NCBI RefSeq assembly: GCF_905220415.1 | Contig: NC_059551.1 | Coordinates: 3,172,001 to 3,236,000 of the forward strand | Length of the DNA stretch: 64,000 nt | Source: Colias croceus | Taxonomy: Eukaryota; Arthropoda; Insecta; Lepidoptera; Pieridae | Direction: 5' to 3' | In this document: positions 1-17,604 of the stretch, one piece after another | How the letters are laid out: each line of letters begins with the position of its first letter | How positions within the stretch are numbered: the stretch's first letter is position 1 | Made by a program: the position numbers and the translations under genes | The notes under the pieces: generated by a model | The model's database searches: none | Told to the model about the DNA's origin: nothing | The model's input: the letters and a program-made list of their open reading frames with translations, nothing else

Positions 1-1105
1 GAAAATTACACGGCAGGCAAGTATGCAATACATTAAATATACGCTTTCGAAGCCAAATACGACTGCCAAGAGGTCACGGCGAGGCGACCCAATGTCGGTT
101 TATATATATTTTAGTACTGTTTACATTCAGTTATCTTTCAATCCATTTACGTCATAGTACGATTTATTTACAAATCATTATCAATTACTTACGTTATTCA
201 CCTATCTTAATTGCAAGGTGGATGGTGTTTAAAAACAATCGTGTAGTGCAAAAAAGTTACTTTTTGTTACACTAGTTGCTATGGTGTTTATTATTTTTTA
301 TATCATCTTGGCAATAGATTATAGATTTAATGTAAATATATAGATTTAACTTATAGATTTAATGAATTTTTAAAGAGTATTCGGCTCGTACAATTTACTA
401 GATACATTGTATACAGCGTGTTCACATTTTAAAAAAGTATTAAAACAATATTTACATTTTACTGTATTGTAACATACATGATGACACTGATAACAAGCAG
501 CAATAGATAAGGCTAGATTTAATTATCTTTCTAAATTACAAAACTACATTGTATTAATATGACAAATTGAAATGTAAGTAGGTTATCATATCACAGTACA
601 TTTTACCCTTTCCCTCTATCTTATCAGGAAATAAATAGTACTGCTAGACTTGAATCTTTGAATTCCTTCTATGTATGATAACATTAATCAGTTTAAAGCG
701 TAGATAAGTATCGTATTATAAATATTTAAGACTTATTAATTGCAATTTGCAACTGTTTTACCGACACTCATTGTAAAATTCTAAACAAACTTTATCGGAA
801 TCATAACTTCTTTTTATTAAATTTTGGAAGATTTAGATACATACTTTATTTAGTAGCATTCTTATTTGGCATTGAAATCGATTATAAAATGGCGCCCCAA
901 TATGTTTACATACCTTCTTGAAATACTGCGACGCTTTGTAGGCATCCAGGTCATAAATATAGAGCATAAGATACATAACATAATTAAAAAATGTTCATCA
1001 ATGTCGTGCAATAGCATCAAATACGTTATTTATTTTCCATTCATCAAAGTATATCACATAAATACCCATAGTATCTTAAAACTCAAACATCAATTCTCTT
1101 TTCAG
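1..1105. other. AT-rich intron of the Rim2 gene
   Basis: No coding exon recognised. Because the exon at 1106 begins inside a codon (one base of carry-over), at least one coding exon lies further left, so this stretch is taken as intron. A polypyrimidine tract and TTTTCAG precede the exon. Confidence 0.5.
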
Positions 1106-4100
1106 ACACATTGTGAAGAATGAAGGCACGCGAGCGCTGTTCAAGGGTCTAGGGCCGAACATTGTGGGAGTTGCGCCATCCAGAGCCATCTACTTCTGCA
1201 CATATTCGCAAGCGAAGGCCATTCTCAACCAACATATACCACCAGACACGCCTATAGTGCATCTATCTGCAGCTAGCGCGGCTGGTAAGTATACCATCGA
1301 TTGCCAAACATCGTAGGTGTAGCGCCATCTAGATCCATCTACTTCTGCACATACTCGCAAGCGAAGGCCATCCTCAACCAACATATACCACCGGACACGC
1401 CTATAGTGAACCTATCGATTGTAGTGGACTAGCTGTGCCCTCGGTTTTAACCGTATAACTCCGCTCCAATTGGTCGTAGCGTGATGATATATAGCCTATA
1501 ATAGCCTTCTTAAATCAATGTGCTATCTAACACTGATAGAATTTTCAAATTGGAGTTTGGACCCGAAGTTCTTGAGATTAATTAGTTATAAACTCAAACA
1601 CTCATTAAGTAAACTGGAAACAGTTAACAACAAGAACACGGTTTCTACAGAGAAGAACAGATAGGTATACCGGAATACCGGTTAGTGGCATTTTCAAGAT
1701 TAAATATATATATTGTATTCCACATTGAAAATGTATTAAAAATAACACATCGAGTACGATTCAATGCTACTAATGTTTATGTAAGATAAGAATGTGAGCA
1801 AGCAAAGATTAGAAAATTATGATAATTAAAACATGAAATTTGGTCGTGATCTTGAACGAAAAATATGCATAACTAAAACACAACAGAATTACATGCGAAT
1901 TCTCGCATTCGTCAACTTGTACTGAAATCAAGGCTACATATTATAACAGCTCTTCCTACATCATAAAAAATGGTTTCCTCTTAAAATAACAGCTTTATTG
2001 TCCTTTCGACGTATAATATCAGAAAAGACACTTTATCAGCCATGTGTGCATGTATAATTAATTATTTCCTGACGTTTAATTCTCTTGTGTCTTCCGTTTT
2101 TAGGCTTTATTTTGTTCATAAAATTTAAATCCTTTTATTTGAGGATTCACGGTGTCGAACCACAGCCTTTCCACACATAGATTACCATTCCAAAATTCAC
2201 CCCCTTAAAGTTCGTGTTGAAACCCAATTTCTTTTTATTCAACATTTTATTATAGTTCATTTTTTAACTAATTTACTTAATATGTTTTCCTCCAATAACG
2301 GAGTGAAAACGTTACAACAGATGATTTTTCTTCGTAAATTATACAGGTATTGCTATACCTAGTTTTATAGTTTATGTTCGTGCTCTAAAATAAGGAAAGT
2401 TACAAATTCAAGCGACAAGTAGCAGAAGATTCGAAAGTTTATTAAAAACTGCAGTGAACGTAAACTGCATCGCTATTTGATAATTATCTACAGTGACAGG
2501 AAAAATAGTAGATTATCCATAAACATCACATTATTTCTGTGATAATCATTTCTAGTTAAGAGGATTTGCAATCTGTTTATGTCCTGTTCTTTTGCGTTTC
2601 TGTTGCCCCGTCCAAAGCATAAATAAACGATTTTATTTGTCCTTCCCAATTTGGTTGTAATCATATCACACTATCCTCAGTGTGTGGAAAGATTAATTAT
2701 CCAATTAATCTTATCTTCCCGTCCACATGATAAGTGCAAAACGTACCCAAACATTATTTCCGCGATACCAGTAAATAACAAATAAAACGATCAATTCTAT
2801 TTCAGGATTCGTCTCATGTACAATGACCAATCCGATCTGGTTCGTGAAGACTCGCCTGCAACTCGACGGGCAGAACGTTACGGCTCTCGAGTGTATCAAA
2901 AGGATATATGCGAGACACGTAAGTATAATATGTTAGATAGTGACGCACATTTAATATACCCACATGTTTATTTTTGGACGGATAAATGCGTATCGGGAGC
3001 GATGGAATGGTAGAATATTAATTTTGGAAGTTGGATTTGGTTGTTTGGAAATAGTAAGGGATAGGATCTGAAAGTATCTGCAAGGGTCTACTTCGATTTT
3101 TAGACTTGAATGCTATGTTTCTAAGAAAGACTTCTATGTTTATTTGTGTCCATCCCATTTGTTTGAGAAATGTCAATCATCAGAACGGACATACGAAAGT
3201 CAAAATATGAACACGAATGCCTAGCACAACAAACAATTTGAAAATAATATTATTGGCAAGATATATTCAGTGGTATTTGACCAGGTTTAAAAATTTACAA
3301 TTAATATTTTCTTCCAAGAATTTTATAAACGGAAATACTTTATGTTTACCTTTTTTAATAATCATATAATATCAAAAACTAAGTTAAGCTACCGAGATCC
3401 TAATTATTGTACTAACACTAATGGAAAAATGATAGGCGACCTACGAAACTGGACAAGTTATGTATACGTTCCCCCTTGAAACTTCAGACTTGAGCGGCTA
3501 CAAAGCTCAAAAAAATTAATTGAGTTATCTCTCGCTCAAAAAAATTAATTGAGTTATCTCTCGCAGGGCATAAAGGGCTTCTACAAGGGCATAACCGCCT
3601 CGTACATGGGCATCAGCGAGACGGTGGTACACTTCGTGTTATACGAAGGTGTGAAAGCGCGGCTGGTGGCAGCGCGCCGTGGTGACGGTGTGGGACCAGA
3701 CACTCGCTCACCGAGGGACTTCCTGGAGTTCATGGGCGCTGGAGCGTTCTCCAAGACCGTGGCTTCTTGTATCGCGTATCCACATGGTGAGTGACGTTTG
3801 TTGGACTTTTCAGGATGTGTCCAAAATTGGCAGTAAAGTTGTCAAAATGCTTCGTATTCGATATGCGCTCGCCGCTAGACATTCTACAGTGTATGGGAGC
3901 AATGGCTGGAGCGTAGCACATGGTGTAGCGTTAGAGAGTTTTAATTAATGAGGGTACTTTTCAGGAAAATTTTCAGGGTGTGTCCGAAATTGGCAGCAAT
4001 GTTGTTTATATGGTATATTTATGAAATTAAACGTTACACACAAACCTAGTTGGGTACCTCTGATTTGCTAAATGAGTAAATGTATGCTTTTGCTGTGGGA

Positions 4101-5596
4101 TTTCCTCCAGTTTATGGGCGCTTGCGCATTCTCGAAGGCATGGCGTCAATACTAAGTAATTTACATAATATTTTGATCTTATCGGAGACTTTTTTATTTG
4201 ACTACAGGGATGGCCTTTGTTATTTTATAAATAATAATGGGCAATAAATGGCAATAAATAATATGGGCACAGTAAACAAACCTCGATTTCTTAACAAAAT
4301 GAATAATCAATCATTACTACGGTTTACGATATTGTAAAAACGTTTCTAGGACGTGTTATCGTTTGCAATCTCAAAGATGACATATATACATGTGTGATAA
4401 CATAAAAATACAATTCGTTACGTAAGACTTAAAGGTCACCAACTAAATACTTCATGCTAGTTTGAAATGTTTGCACAAATGAAATGTAATATAGATATTA
4501 GATACATTAAGGGACATATGAATTTATGGAAAAATATTTTTTTTTTATTTATAATATGATTTTGTTCATAGTTATTTGGATCCTAATTCTTTTGAGATTA
4601 GCTCGAAATTTACAAACTATTACAGTAAGAAATATGTGTAATTGAAGTAAATTGGCGAGATCTGGAAGACGGATAAACTGTTAATTGATCCAGCTTAGTC
4701 TTAATTATAATGTCCTTGGCACTTTTTATCTTGTTAAAATTTTGGCCTTAATAGTTTAATACAGATTTTGGATTCCATCCAGTCTACAAAGAAATCTTAT
4801 CATAAAGGAGCACTCTTAGTTTTTTTCTTATTGAACTATATTTATCTGTAGAATCTCTTGGACAACTTGATCTTAAATACTCGAGACTAAGGAAACGTTA
4901 GCACTTATGAAATAAGTGACATAAAATTATAATTTTAATTAGTAACACTATATTATATATTTTAATTTAATGATAATCTTTAATTTGTAATAGTTAATTA
5001 AAAGAATATGTTAATTTACAGAGGTGGCAAGAACACGGCTCAGAGAGGAAGGCGACAAATATCGCAAGTTCTGGCAGACGCTCCATACCGTCTGGATGGA
5101 GGAGGGCTACCGTGGAGTCTATAGGTATGTGTTAATTACATATTATTAAAAATTAAATCGTTTCGATTAAAATATATTGTAATGTTACTAACCTATTATT
5201 TTATCGAAGATTATCAAAATTTTTTTTTTTTTTTGATTGAATATTTATGAATTCTTTGTTTTGTTTTGACTACTCTGACTTGACTCTGACTTGAAAAAAT
5301 TATTGTAAATAAAGCATGAACGACACGAGTTTGACATGGAATTGTAATAATAATAAAAAATTGTAAACAGTGTTTTAATTTATTATTTATTAAGAATACA
5401 CAAAGAAATAACCCATTTTTTTACAAAATTTACAAATACATATATACATAATTATGTCTTTTTTATTATTAACAGGGGCCTAGGCACGCAGCTGGTCCGT
5501 CAAATACCGAACACAGCGATCATGATGTCGACATACGAGGCAGTAGTGTATCTGCTCACGACACACTTCAATAGCTCCTTCTACGAGAACACTTAG
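1106..5596 (+). CDS. Rim2: Mitochondrial solute carrier, Rim2/SLC25A33-36 type, 3' part
   Basis: Five coding exons of an inner-membrane carrier that, by family, exchanges pyrimidine nucleotides between cytosol and mitochondrial matrix. Exons: 1106-1284, 2806-2918, 3567-3786, 5022-5124, 5476-5596; all junctions are AG/GT and the phases agree (1,0,1,2), ending at TAG. Visible carrier signatures are [14 protein letters not shown] (the P-x-[DE/W]-x-x-[KR] type motif of the second repeat, in exon 2806) and [11 protein letters not shown] (third repeat, spanning 3786/5022). [17 protein letters not shown] marks the end of the first repeat. The first repeat and the start codon must lie left of base 1, so this is a partial gene. 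The Rim2 assignment rests on the characteristic [10 protein letters not shown] stretch; another SLC25 member is less likely. Confidence 0.88.
1304..1413 (+). pseudogene. Displaced partial copy of the first visible Rim2 exon
   Basis: Bases 1304-1413 repeat 1155-1264 of the neighbouring exon at a constant offset of 149 with no gaps, keeping the frame ([19 protein letters not shown]...). About a dozen substitutions are seen, most at third codon positions and silent; the amino-acid changes I see are A to S and H to N. The copy has no AG acceptor in front and no GT donor behind, so it is probably not spliced. It is bracketed by the direct 8-mer ATCGATTG (1296-1303 and 1414-1421). It lies 20 bases after the true donor at 1285. 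Confidence 0.75.
1430..1605 (+). repeat. Dispersed SINE-like repeat (CTAGCTGTG... family)
   Basis: Starts CTAGCTGTGCCCTCGG and runs through GGTCGTAGCGTGATGATATATAGCC and a stretch like 'tttcaaattggagtttggacc'. Related copies occur at 21.6, 27.6, 28.3, 31.1, 36.1, 38.3, 56.4 and 60.1 kb. It sits in the intron after the exon copy. The family name cannot be fixed from sequence alone. Confidence 0.6.
3507..3564 (+). repeat. 29-bp tandem duplication at a splice acceptor
   Basis: The unit ctcaaaaaaattaattgagt + tatctctcg occurs twice in a row immediately before the acceptor CAG at 3564-3566 of the third visible Rim2 exon. The second copy ends in the real acceptor; the first ends CTCTCGCTC and lacks AG. 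The branch-point/pyrimidine region of this intron has therefore been doubled. Confidence 0.85.
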
Positions 5597-7601
5597 CCGC
5601 TGGCCTGTGAACGCTCAGAGCTGATCCACACTCGATGTCGAAGGCATTAGTCATGTAGACGACTAAATGTGACTGTTTAGTCGCAGGAGGTTATAGAAGC
5701 CATTGTTAGTTTGTAGCATCCAGTTTTGTCTATGGCAAGAATATGGATACACCCATGTTTGATCTATGGCTATGGTTCGTTGTCTATGATACATTTCTTC
5801 AATAATAAAAGTATTGTCACTCGAGATATCGTTTATATTGGTTTGCACACAATATGTTGAAATTGGTTCACGTTTTGTATTGATAGATTTTTATATTTTT
5901 AAACATATTGTTATATTTTGACTGTATAATATCATTTTTATACGATACTCTTTTATTGGTTATGGAGAAATTTTGTAGGATGGCTGTTTCCCTCGAGCTA
6001 TTATTGTTAAGTGATAACATAGTGAGTGTATACATAAATGTTTCTTTTGTAGTTTTAGTAAAAACGAAAACGAGTTTAACACTATGGTTATTTGGAAGTA
6101 ACAAATCCAGTCCGAATAAGCCGCCTACTTACTCGCAAGTTTTAATGTTAGTCATTAGGTTTCTAGTCTTGCAGCGAATCGAAATCTAAAATCATGCCCT
6201 TACGCAATCTTTCTAAATTAAAAAATAAATTTCACACATAGATTGTTTAATTATTATGTATTGTTAAATAAATTGTTTAAATCTTTAACTTCTCTGTACA
6301 ATTTTCCAATTTATACCTTATAACACATTCGAAAGAAATTTAACGTTTTTTAGTTATTGCATCCGTCAGTCTAAAGGCAGATTTTTCTAAATAGTGACTT
6401 TACCACATTTTTGACAATATAAAATGATATTAAGTCAATAATTGAGACAAAATTTGCCTTTGGATAGGTTTTTCGAGTTTGTAAGACTGTTTGTAAATGA
6501 TGAAAATTAAAAATTGTCATAATTTAGATGTTGTGAATCCTGTTGTCTCTATTTAAAGAAATATTATGCTAAGGGATTTTTGTTAGTCATACAATATATT
6601 TATAGGTAATTATTTTTTCGTATAATAAGAGCATATACTTTCTATTAAATTTATAATGAGCAAATTTCGAATCAAAATTGATTTATTTTATCTTTGTAAG
6701 TAATATTCAAAGGTATAATAAGAAATAAAATTTTAAACAAATGTTATCAAATATAAATTCTAGCACAAATGTTGCGTATTTAGAATTCATGAATTCTATA
6801 AAAGAGAAAGGTATTTTGGAAGTCCCTGAGTGCAGTTAAAATAGTTAATTGTGAGCTGTGATATAGCGCTTATATTAGTTATTTGTAAACATTGGATTTA
6901 TTCAATGTATAGTGCTTTCAGAATGACTACATATATATATTATTATCGTTACTCGATCGTAAGTTTAATTTCATAGCGTGTTTATGTTCTAATGAGTATT
7001 AGAACATGAATATTTATTAATTCTGTAGATGTTGATTTTGTATGTCAAGGTAAGTAGATTTTTGGTTGTTAGATATATTGTAAAGATATAATTGGACGTA
7101 TGTCAGACTGAGTATAAGATACAATTGAATTTGTTTAACAAATAAATCATTAAAAGTATTGTTTGTTTTATTCTCTTCCCTTTTTTTTAAATACACACTT
7201 TTTTGACTTGATAATAAGTGCAATGTGCAAATGGATAGCTTAGCATCGGCAATTATTACTGCACATGCAAAAATCTTTCAATTGAATGTTGTGGCTTATG
7301 GTTGGAATAAAATTTAGAAAGAAATCAATAATAATTTCTATAACTTGTCAGGCAACAATATGTAGCTTATAATTACGTTTATTTCTCAAACACTAGAAGA
7401 CAAATGAATCAAGTCTTTTAAGAGTTCAATGAAGTTCACACATGACAGAAAGATAATTTATGAAATTTTGTGATAGGTAGACATACAAACTCAGTTTGTA
7501 ATAAGAGGCCAAAGACATGCACTTTGTATGAAATGTTAGGATTTGAGAACAAATGAAAAACAATTATGTCGAAATAGTTACACTTTAATAATTACAATAA
7601 A
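5597..7601. other. Rim2 3' UTR and convergent intergenic region
   Basis: Follows the Rim2 stop codon. AATAAA signals occur around 6224 and 6267 on the plus strand. The open frames here are short and lack similarity that I recognise. The region separates the convergent 3' ends of Rim2 (+) and GET1 (-). Confidence 0.5.
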
Positions 7602-8198
7602 TTAAGGCACAATAGGTTTCAACAATGTCCTTATTGATATATTGGACATAATCACCCACATGTGAGTTGAGATGGCATTTGGGGTCTCGCTTGGATATTT
7701 CAATATTGTAGAAAATGGAAACAGATTTGCATGTAAAGCTACTATCGGCTCACGTCGGAAACATATCACTGAAATTATAACAATAAAAGCAATCACAGCT
7801 TGCAGGATAATATGAACTGTTCCTTTGACTGCTACGCTCTTGCTGAGTCTCGTCTGTGAATTTTCTTTCAGTTCACTTTCTAGCTTGTTTATCTTTCTTT
7901 GTAATTTGGAATATGCAGCAAACTCATCCTTCATAGAAATTTGTTTTTGTTCACTCTTTAGTGTTAATATTTCATCCCAAAGCTTGCGTTCTTCATAAGA
8001 CGGTCGAGAGAAGCAGGCTACAATCTGAAATTTCAGCTTATGTAGTCAAACCAATCAAGAAACCAATACTAAATATAATTTAATTTAATTAAAATACTTT
8101 TAAACACTTACCGGTTTGACTAGAATGGGAACTAATGCACTCAGTGTACATAAAATTAAAAAGTAAATAAGGAGGAATCCATTCAAAATCTCAATCAT
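7602..8198 (-). CDS. GET1: GET1/WRB, receptor for tail-anchored protein insertion
   Basis: Two exons: 8112-8198 (29 codons from ATG) and 7602-8024 (140 codons plus stop), joined in phase 0 by a GTAAGT/CAG intron; 169 residues, close to the 174 of human WRB. Residues 1-29 form a hydrophobic first membrane segment (LLIYFLILCTLSALVPILV). Residues about 30-100 are a charged, coiled-coil cytosolic part with RPSYEERKLWDEILTLKSE and KLQRKINKLESEL. Residues about 105-125 (IILQAVIAFIVIISVICF) and the C-terminal part supply further membrane segments. In the family this ER protein, with CAMLG/GET2, receives tail-anchored proteins from the GET3/TRC40 ATPase. It is divergent from the GSTCD-like gene with about 715 bp between start codons. 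Confidence 0.87.
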
Positions 8199-8912
8199 TT
8201 TGTTTAATTAGACTGATGTTGCAATTAATTATTACAAAAATAAAAAGGAATAATGCATAAATCTTAGTTTTTTTTTTTCCTATAAATCAGCACTATCCAT
8301 TCATTTGATGAAGTAAATCGCAGATATTTACTTAAAGCACAGAACTTATACAGAAGAAAAGAAATATTTTATTTCACGATGTCACTGTTTTGATCCAAAT
8401 TTTGATCTTGTGGTTTTGAACTTTTGACTTTTCATTTTCAAATAATGATAGACGACAGTTGACACTAAAACCACAGATTAAAATATGTCACGGAGGATAT
8501 GTGATATGTCCACAGATATGTCACAGCAGGAGCACGCTGACAGCTCAAAGTCACAAGTCAGTGTCACAAGTTCACAACTTATAGTTACTTGCTCTGTGTT
8601 ACTATATTACTTGCTCTGTGCTCTTATAGTCAAAACTGGTCAAAACTCACATGTGTATAGGTAGTCAAAACTGGTCAAAACTCACATGTGTAATGTGTAT
8701 TACTGAGCGCGTGTTTTAATTTTTTACTATTTAGGTACCTTTTATAATTTTAAAATAATAAAAAAATACATTTTAAAGGTAAAATATATCATTATAAATC
8801 GAGTTATAAATAAACAATAAATGACTTCTGTCTACGAACTTACGAAGTACATAAGTAACAATCATTATATATGATTATATATTTTATTTGTACACAATTA
8901 TTATAGTCCAAG
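8199..8912. promoter_or_regulatory. Shared divergent promoter region GET1 / GSTCD-like
   Basis: Only 714 bp separate the two start codons, so 5' UTRs and promoters of both genes must lie here. It contains a 31-bp direct repeat (8627-8657 and 8662-8692, period 35) with the core GTCAAAACTGGTCAAAACTC, and a shorter repeat GTTACTTGCTCTGTG/ATTACTTGCTCTGTG around 8584 and 8608. No TATA box or initiator can be assigned with confidence. Confidence 0.5.
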
Positions 8913-10715
8913 ATGGTAAATATTTTATATTTAGAGGCCAATAGTAGTTTAGATGAATATAATACATCTTCATCACTGAAAGTGTCCATAGAATCTCTTA
9001 TTACCTATTGTGTGTACAAATACTGTTCTCCCAAAGACATCGATATTAACTTTGTGCACAATAATAGAAGTAACAGTGTAAATACTTTCGATTTAAGAAT
9101 TGAAAAGGGTGTTGTTGTTAACCAGCAAGATATCCCTTGGCAAGTAGCATCTTGTGTGTTCCCTGTAGTGCTATATGAGGACACGATTATAACAGGCCTG
9201 TGTGCAGTTGCGAGACATGTTTCTAAATATAGAGTCTTACCAGAGTCTACATTTGAACATCATGAAGGTTTACTAGGCTTTCGTAAAAGCTGTCTACAAG
9301 CTCCTAACGAAGTATCCATATGGACAAAGTTTTGTGAGGTTGATATTATAAAAACAGTTTCAAGTTTATTTGAAGTGACTAACCTAAATGAATTACCAGT
9401 AAATTTGGTCAAATTTGAGAATCATTTACACAAACCAGTAAGAGTACATAATATTTATAAAGTTGCAAGAAAATTAAAGAAAGATAATGAGATAAAGAAT
9501 CAGAATGATGATAATGATAAAAACAATGATACAGGACAACTTGAGAAACAAAGAGCACCAAAACCAAGAAAGTGGAAATCAAATAAAAAGAAAAATGTTG
9601 AGTTAGATTGTGCTGCTAAATTAGAAAAATTGGATATAAGTCATCAATTTGCTGAAGGTCCTTTTTTAAGTCTTGCTGACATACTTTTGTTACCATCATA
9701 CACTATTCTTATGAAATTATTAGGTAAAGCTATTTTTATGGAGTACCTGACACTAACATATAAATGGTATAACAATTTAGTTGATATCCCTGAAATGAAA
9801 GAAATTATGGGAGTTTTAGAGCCTTTGCATATTGAAACTTTACCTTTTGAAGAATTAACTTTACCTGAAACTGAAGATGTAAGTCTTTATCAAAAAGATC
9901 CTAAGAGACATAATCCTAGAAAGAGGCTCTTCACAAAACCTGAAGATATTGAAAGGGCTTTGAGTTCTGTTACGGAAGACTTAGAACTAACAGTTCAGGC
10001 TAATAATATGGATGATGGTGTTGATTGGGACACAATTCCTAGTGGTGCAAATCCCTCAGCAGGACATTTACCTGTTGAAAGAGTGAATAGGAAGTCACAG
10101 CAATTAGAAAACTTAACATTGGCAGTTACTGCTATGGCAAAAGAGGGAGATTTGATTGTAGACTTCTGCAGTGGCAGTGGACATTTAGGAATTCTAATAG
10201 CACACCTCTTACCAAAATGTACAGTAATTTTACTAGAAAATAAGGAAAAATCTTTATTAAGAGCTAGAAACAGAGCCCATGAGATGGGCTTAACAAATGT
10301 ATACTTCTTTCAATGTAATTTAGATTTTTACATAGGGAAATTTCATATTGGTGTTGCCCTTCATGCTTGTGGTATAGCCAGCGATTTAGTGTTGGACAAA
10401 TGTTTGCAAGCCAATGCTAAATTTGTTTTGTGTCCTTGTTGCTATGGCTCCCTCCATGCTACAGACAGATTAATATATCCAAGAAGTAGGAAATTCAAGA
10501 GTGTGTCAATAGACCAATATTTGTGTATTGGTCATACAGCTGATCAAACTCACAAAGAGCATCCTTTGAGTGTGAGGGGTGCAAGGTGCATGGCTATCAT
10601 AGATTCTGACAGAGGTCAACTCGCTGAAGAACATGGTTATAAAGTAACTTTATCTAGGCTGAAACCATTGTCATGCACCCCTAAAAACAACTTATTGATT
10701 GGGGTGCCAAACTGA
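8913..10715 (+). CDS. GSTCD: GSTCD-like protein, class I methyltransferase fold
   Basis: Single-exon gene of 600 codons; human GSTCD has about 630 residues. Residues about 70-260 correspond to the GST C-terminal-like region of the family. A Lys/Asp/Asn-rich low-complexity linker (about 185-235) follows. Residues about 395-540 hold a methyltransferase-like domain: DFCSGSGHLGILIAHLLP is an S-adenosylmethionine-binding motif I, ILLENKEKSLLRA looks like the acidic post-I motif, VALHACG and CPCCYGSL are hallmark stretches of this family. The molecular substrate of GSTCD proteins is not established. Start chosen at the first ATG (AAGATGGTAA) after an AT-rich leader. Intronlessness could mean an old retroposed copy, but the frame is intact. 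Confidence 0.87.
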   Translation: MVNILYLEANSSLDEYNTSSSLKVSIESLITYCVYKYCSPKDIDINFVHNNRSNSVNTFDLRIEKGVVVNQQDIPWQVASCVFPVVLYEDTIITGLCAVARHVSKYRVLPESTFEHHEGLLGFRKSCLQAPNEVSIWTKFCEVDIIKTVSSLFEVTNLNELPVNLVKFENHLHKPVRVHNIYKVARKLKKDNEIKNQNDDNDKNNDTGQLEKQRAPKPRKWKSNKKKNVELDCAAKLEKLDISHQFAEGPFLSLADILLLPSYTILMKLLGKAIFMEYLTLTYKWYNNLVDIPEMKEIMGVLEPLHIETLPFEELTLPETEDVSLYQKDPKRHNPRKRLFTKPEDIERALSSVTEDLELTVQANNMDDGVDWDTIPSGANPSAGHLPVERVNRKSQQLENLTLAVTAMAKEGDLIVDFCSGSGHLGILIAHLLPKCTVILLENKEKSLLRARNRAHEMGLTNVYFFQCNLDFYIGKFHIGVALHACGIASDLVLDKCLQANAKFVLCPCCYGSLHATDRLIYPRSRKFKSVSIDQYLCIGHTADQTHKEHPLSVRGARCMAIIDSDRGQLAEEHGYKVTLSRLKPLSCTPKNNLLIGVPN

Positions 10716-11240
10716 AGTAAAATACAGATGTTATATAAATGCTTTAATTATAAAATAAAATATTTTTGTACTAATCAACAAAGTCTTTTATTTCGAAAAT
10801 TATAAAGCTATTAAGTATAATTTTCTACATGCATTTAATTTATTTTAGTAACATAAAAAATATTTTTTTATCAATCTTTTGACAAACAGAACAACTTGCT
10901 TATACTTAAAAATATTTATAGCAACCAATACAAGCACTATTAAACAACTAGTAATGAATATAATATATTACAGTTTATACTTTATAGGTTTATTAAATAT
11001 TGGAAAACAATACAATGGCAGTTTAACTTTAAAACAATATTATTGTTATACAATACAAAAAATGGCAAGGTTGTACATATACCAGTGCAATTTTGTAATT
11101 CTATTTAGTATCCATAATATTATATAGGATATTATATATGATATTGTATTGATATTATATAGGATATTGCGATAAAAAATGTATGAATAGGTATATAGAT
11201 ACTTCCAGCAACTTGAAAAGATAGATCTTCTTTTAACTTT
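10716..11240. other. Convergent 3' flanks of GSTCD-like gene and branching enzyme
   Basis: AAAATAAAATATTT at about 10753 can serve the plus-strand polyadenylation of the GSTCD-like gene. Very AT-rich and without a supported gene; a short repeat of 'ataggatattatatatgat' type occurs near 11125-11170. Confidence 0.5.
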
Positions 11241-16801
<5,561 letters not shown>

Positions 16802-17604
16802 TGCAGATAACTATAGTTGTATAGATTGAGTATTTTCTAACGAGTCTATGCGCACGCGCCACACTAGTCACTACCGCGGGAAGCGATAAATATCTTTTAA
16901 ATGAGAATTGCTCAGATGAAATGAAGAGTAAATAATATAAACTGATAAATTATTACTGAAGGTGAAAGATCAAACAGGCTTATCCTGATATACCTTCAAT
17001 ATATTATAAAGGTCAATATTACTTGATAAAGTTTAAAATTTATAATAGGTATATCTACCTCATTTTATTTAACATTTACTTTAACTTTTAAAGGAAAATA
17101 ATTTGATAGAAACATACCTACTTAGGTAAATAAATGAAAATAATTTTCAAAAAAAAAAAAAATTTAGATACCTACCTATTCATCTTTATTTCTTTTTCCA
17201 GCACTTCATTTTGCCATTTCTATATTATAGACCTATGTTTTTCTTAAACTTCTGATTCAAATTGTCCCACTATAAATTCTCTTCTCTGTGAATAATAAGT
17301 TTAATCACTTTAGTTGTAAACACTAAAGTTTGATGATACTAATTATAATGAAGAAATAAGAAAAGAACATTAGGTAATTTCTATCTCAGGTATTTTCACA
17401 CAAAAAATATCTGCACACTAAATATACCAGATTTGAGTTCTGAATTTACTCTGTAGCAACAAATATAAAATTATATAAAAATAATTACCTATGATAAATG
17501 CATTTTTTATTCATGATTTTAAGGTATAAATAAATCAACAATAACCTAAACACATTAACTTTATTACACTAGTTTAAAGACTACTTCTTTACAAAATAAA
17601 CTGG
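16802..17604. other. Branching-enzyme promoter side and mL41 3' flank
   Basis: About 800 bp between the branching-enzyme start codon and the mL41 stop codon, both on the minus strand. The first 100 bp next to the start codon are GC-richer (CGCGGGAAGCG at about 16876) and are the likely promoter/5' UTR of the branching enzyme. Nothing else recognised. Confidence 0.45.

Noticed and set aside
1304..1413. Mutually exclusive alternative exon of the carrier
   Set aside because: The copy keeps the frame, but it has neither acceptor nor donor; it is treated as an inserted exon fragment.
5868..6189. Small genes in the Rim2 3' region
   Set aside because: Overlapping frames on both strands in AT-rich 3' UTR, low-complexity composition, no recognisable similarity.
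10879..11127. 82-codon frame downstream of the GSTCD-like gene
   Set aside because: AT-rich composition typical of chance frames (Ile/Tyr/Asn-rich), no known domain.
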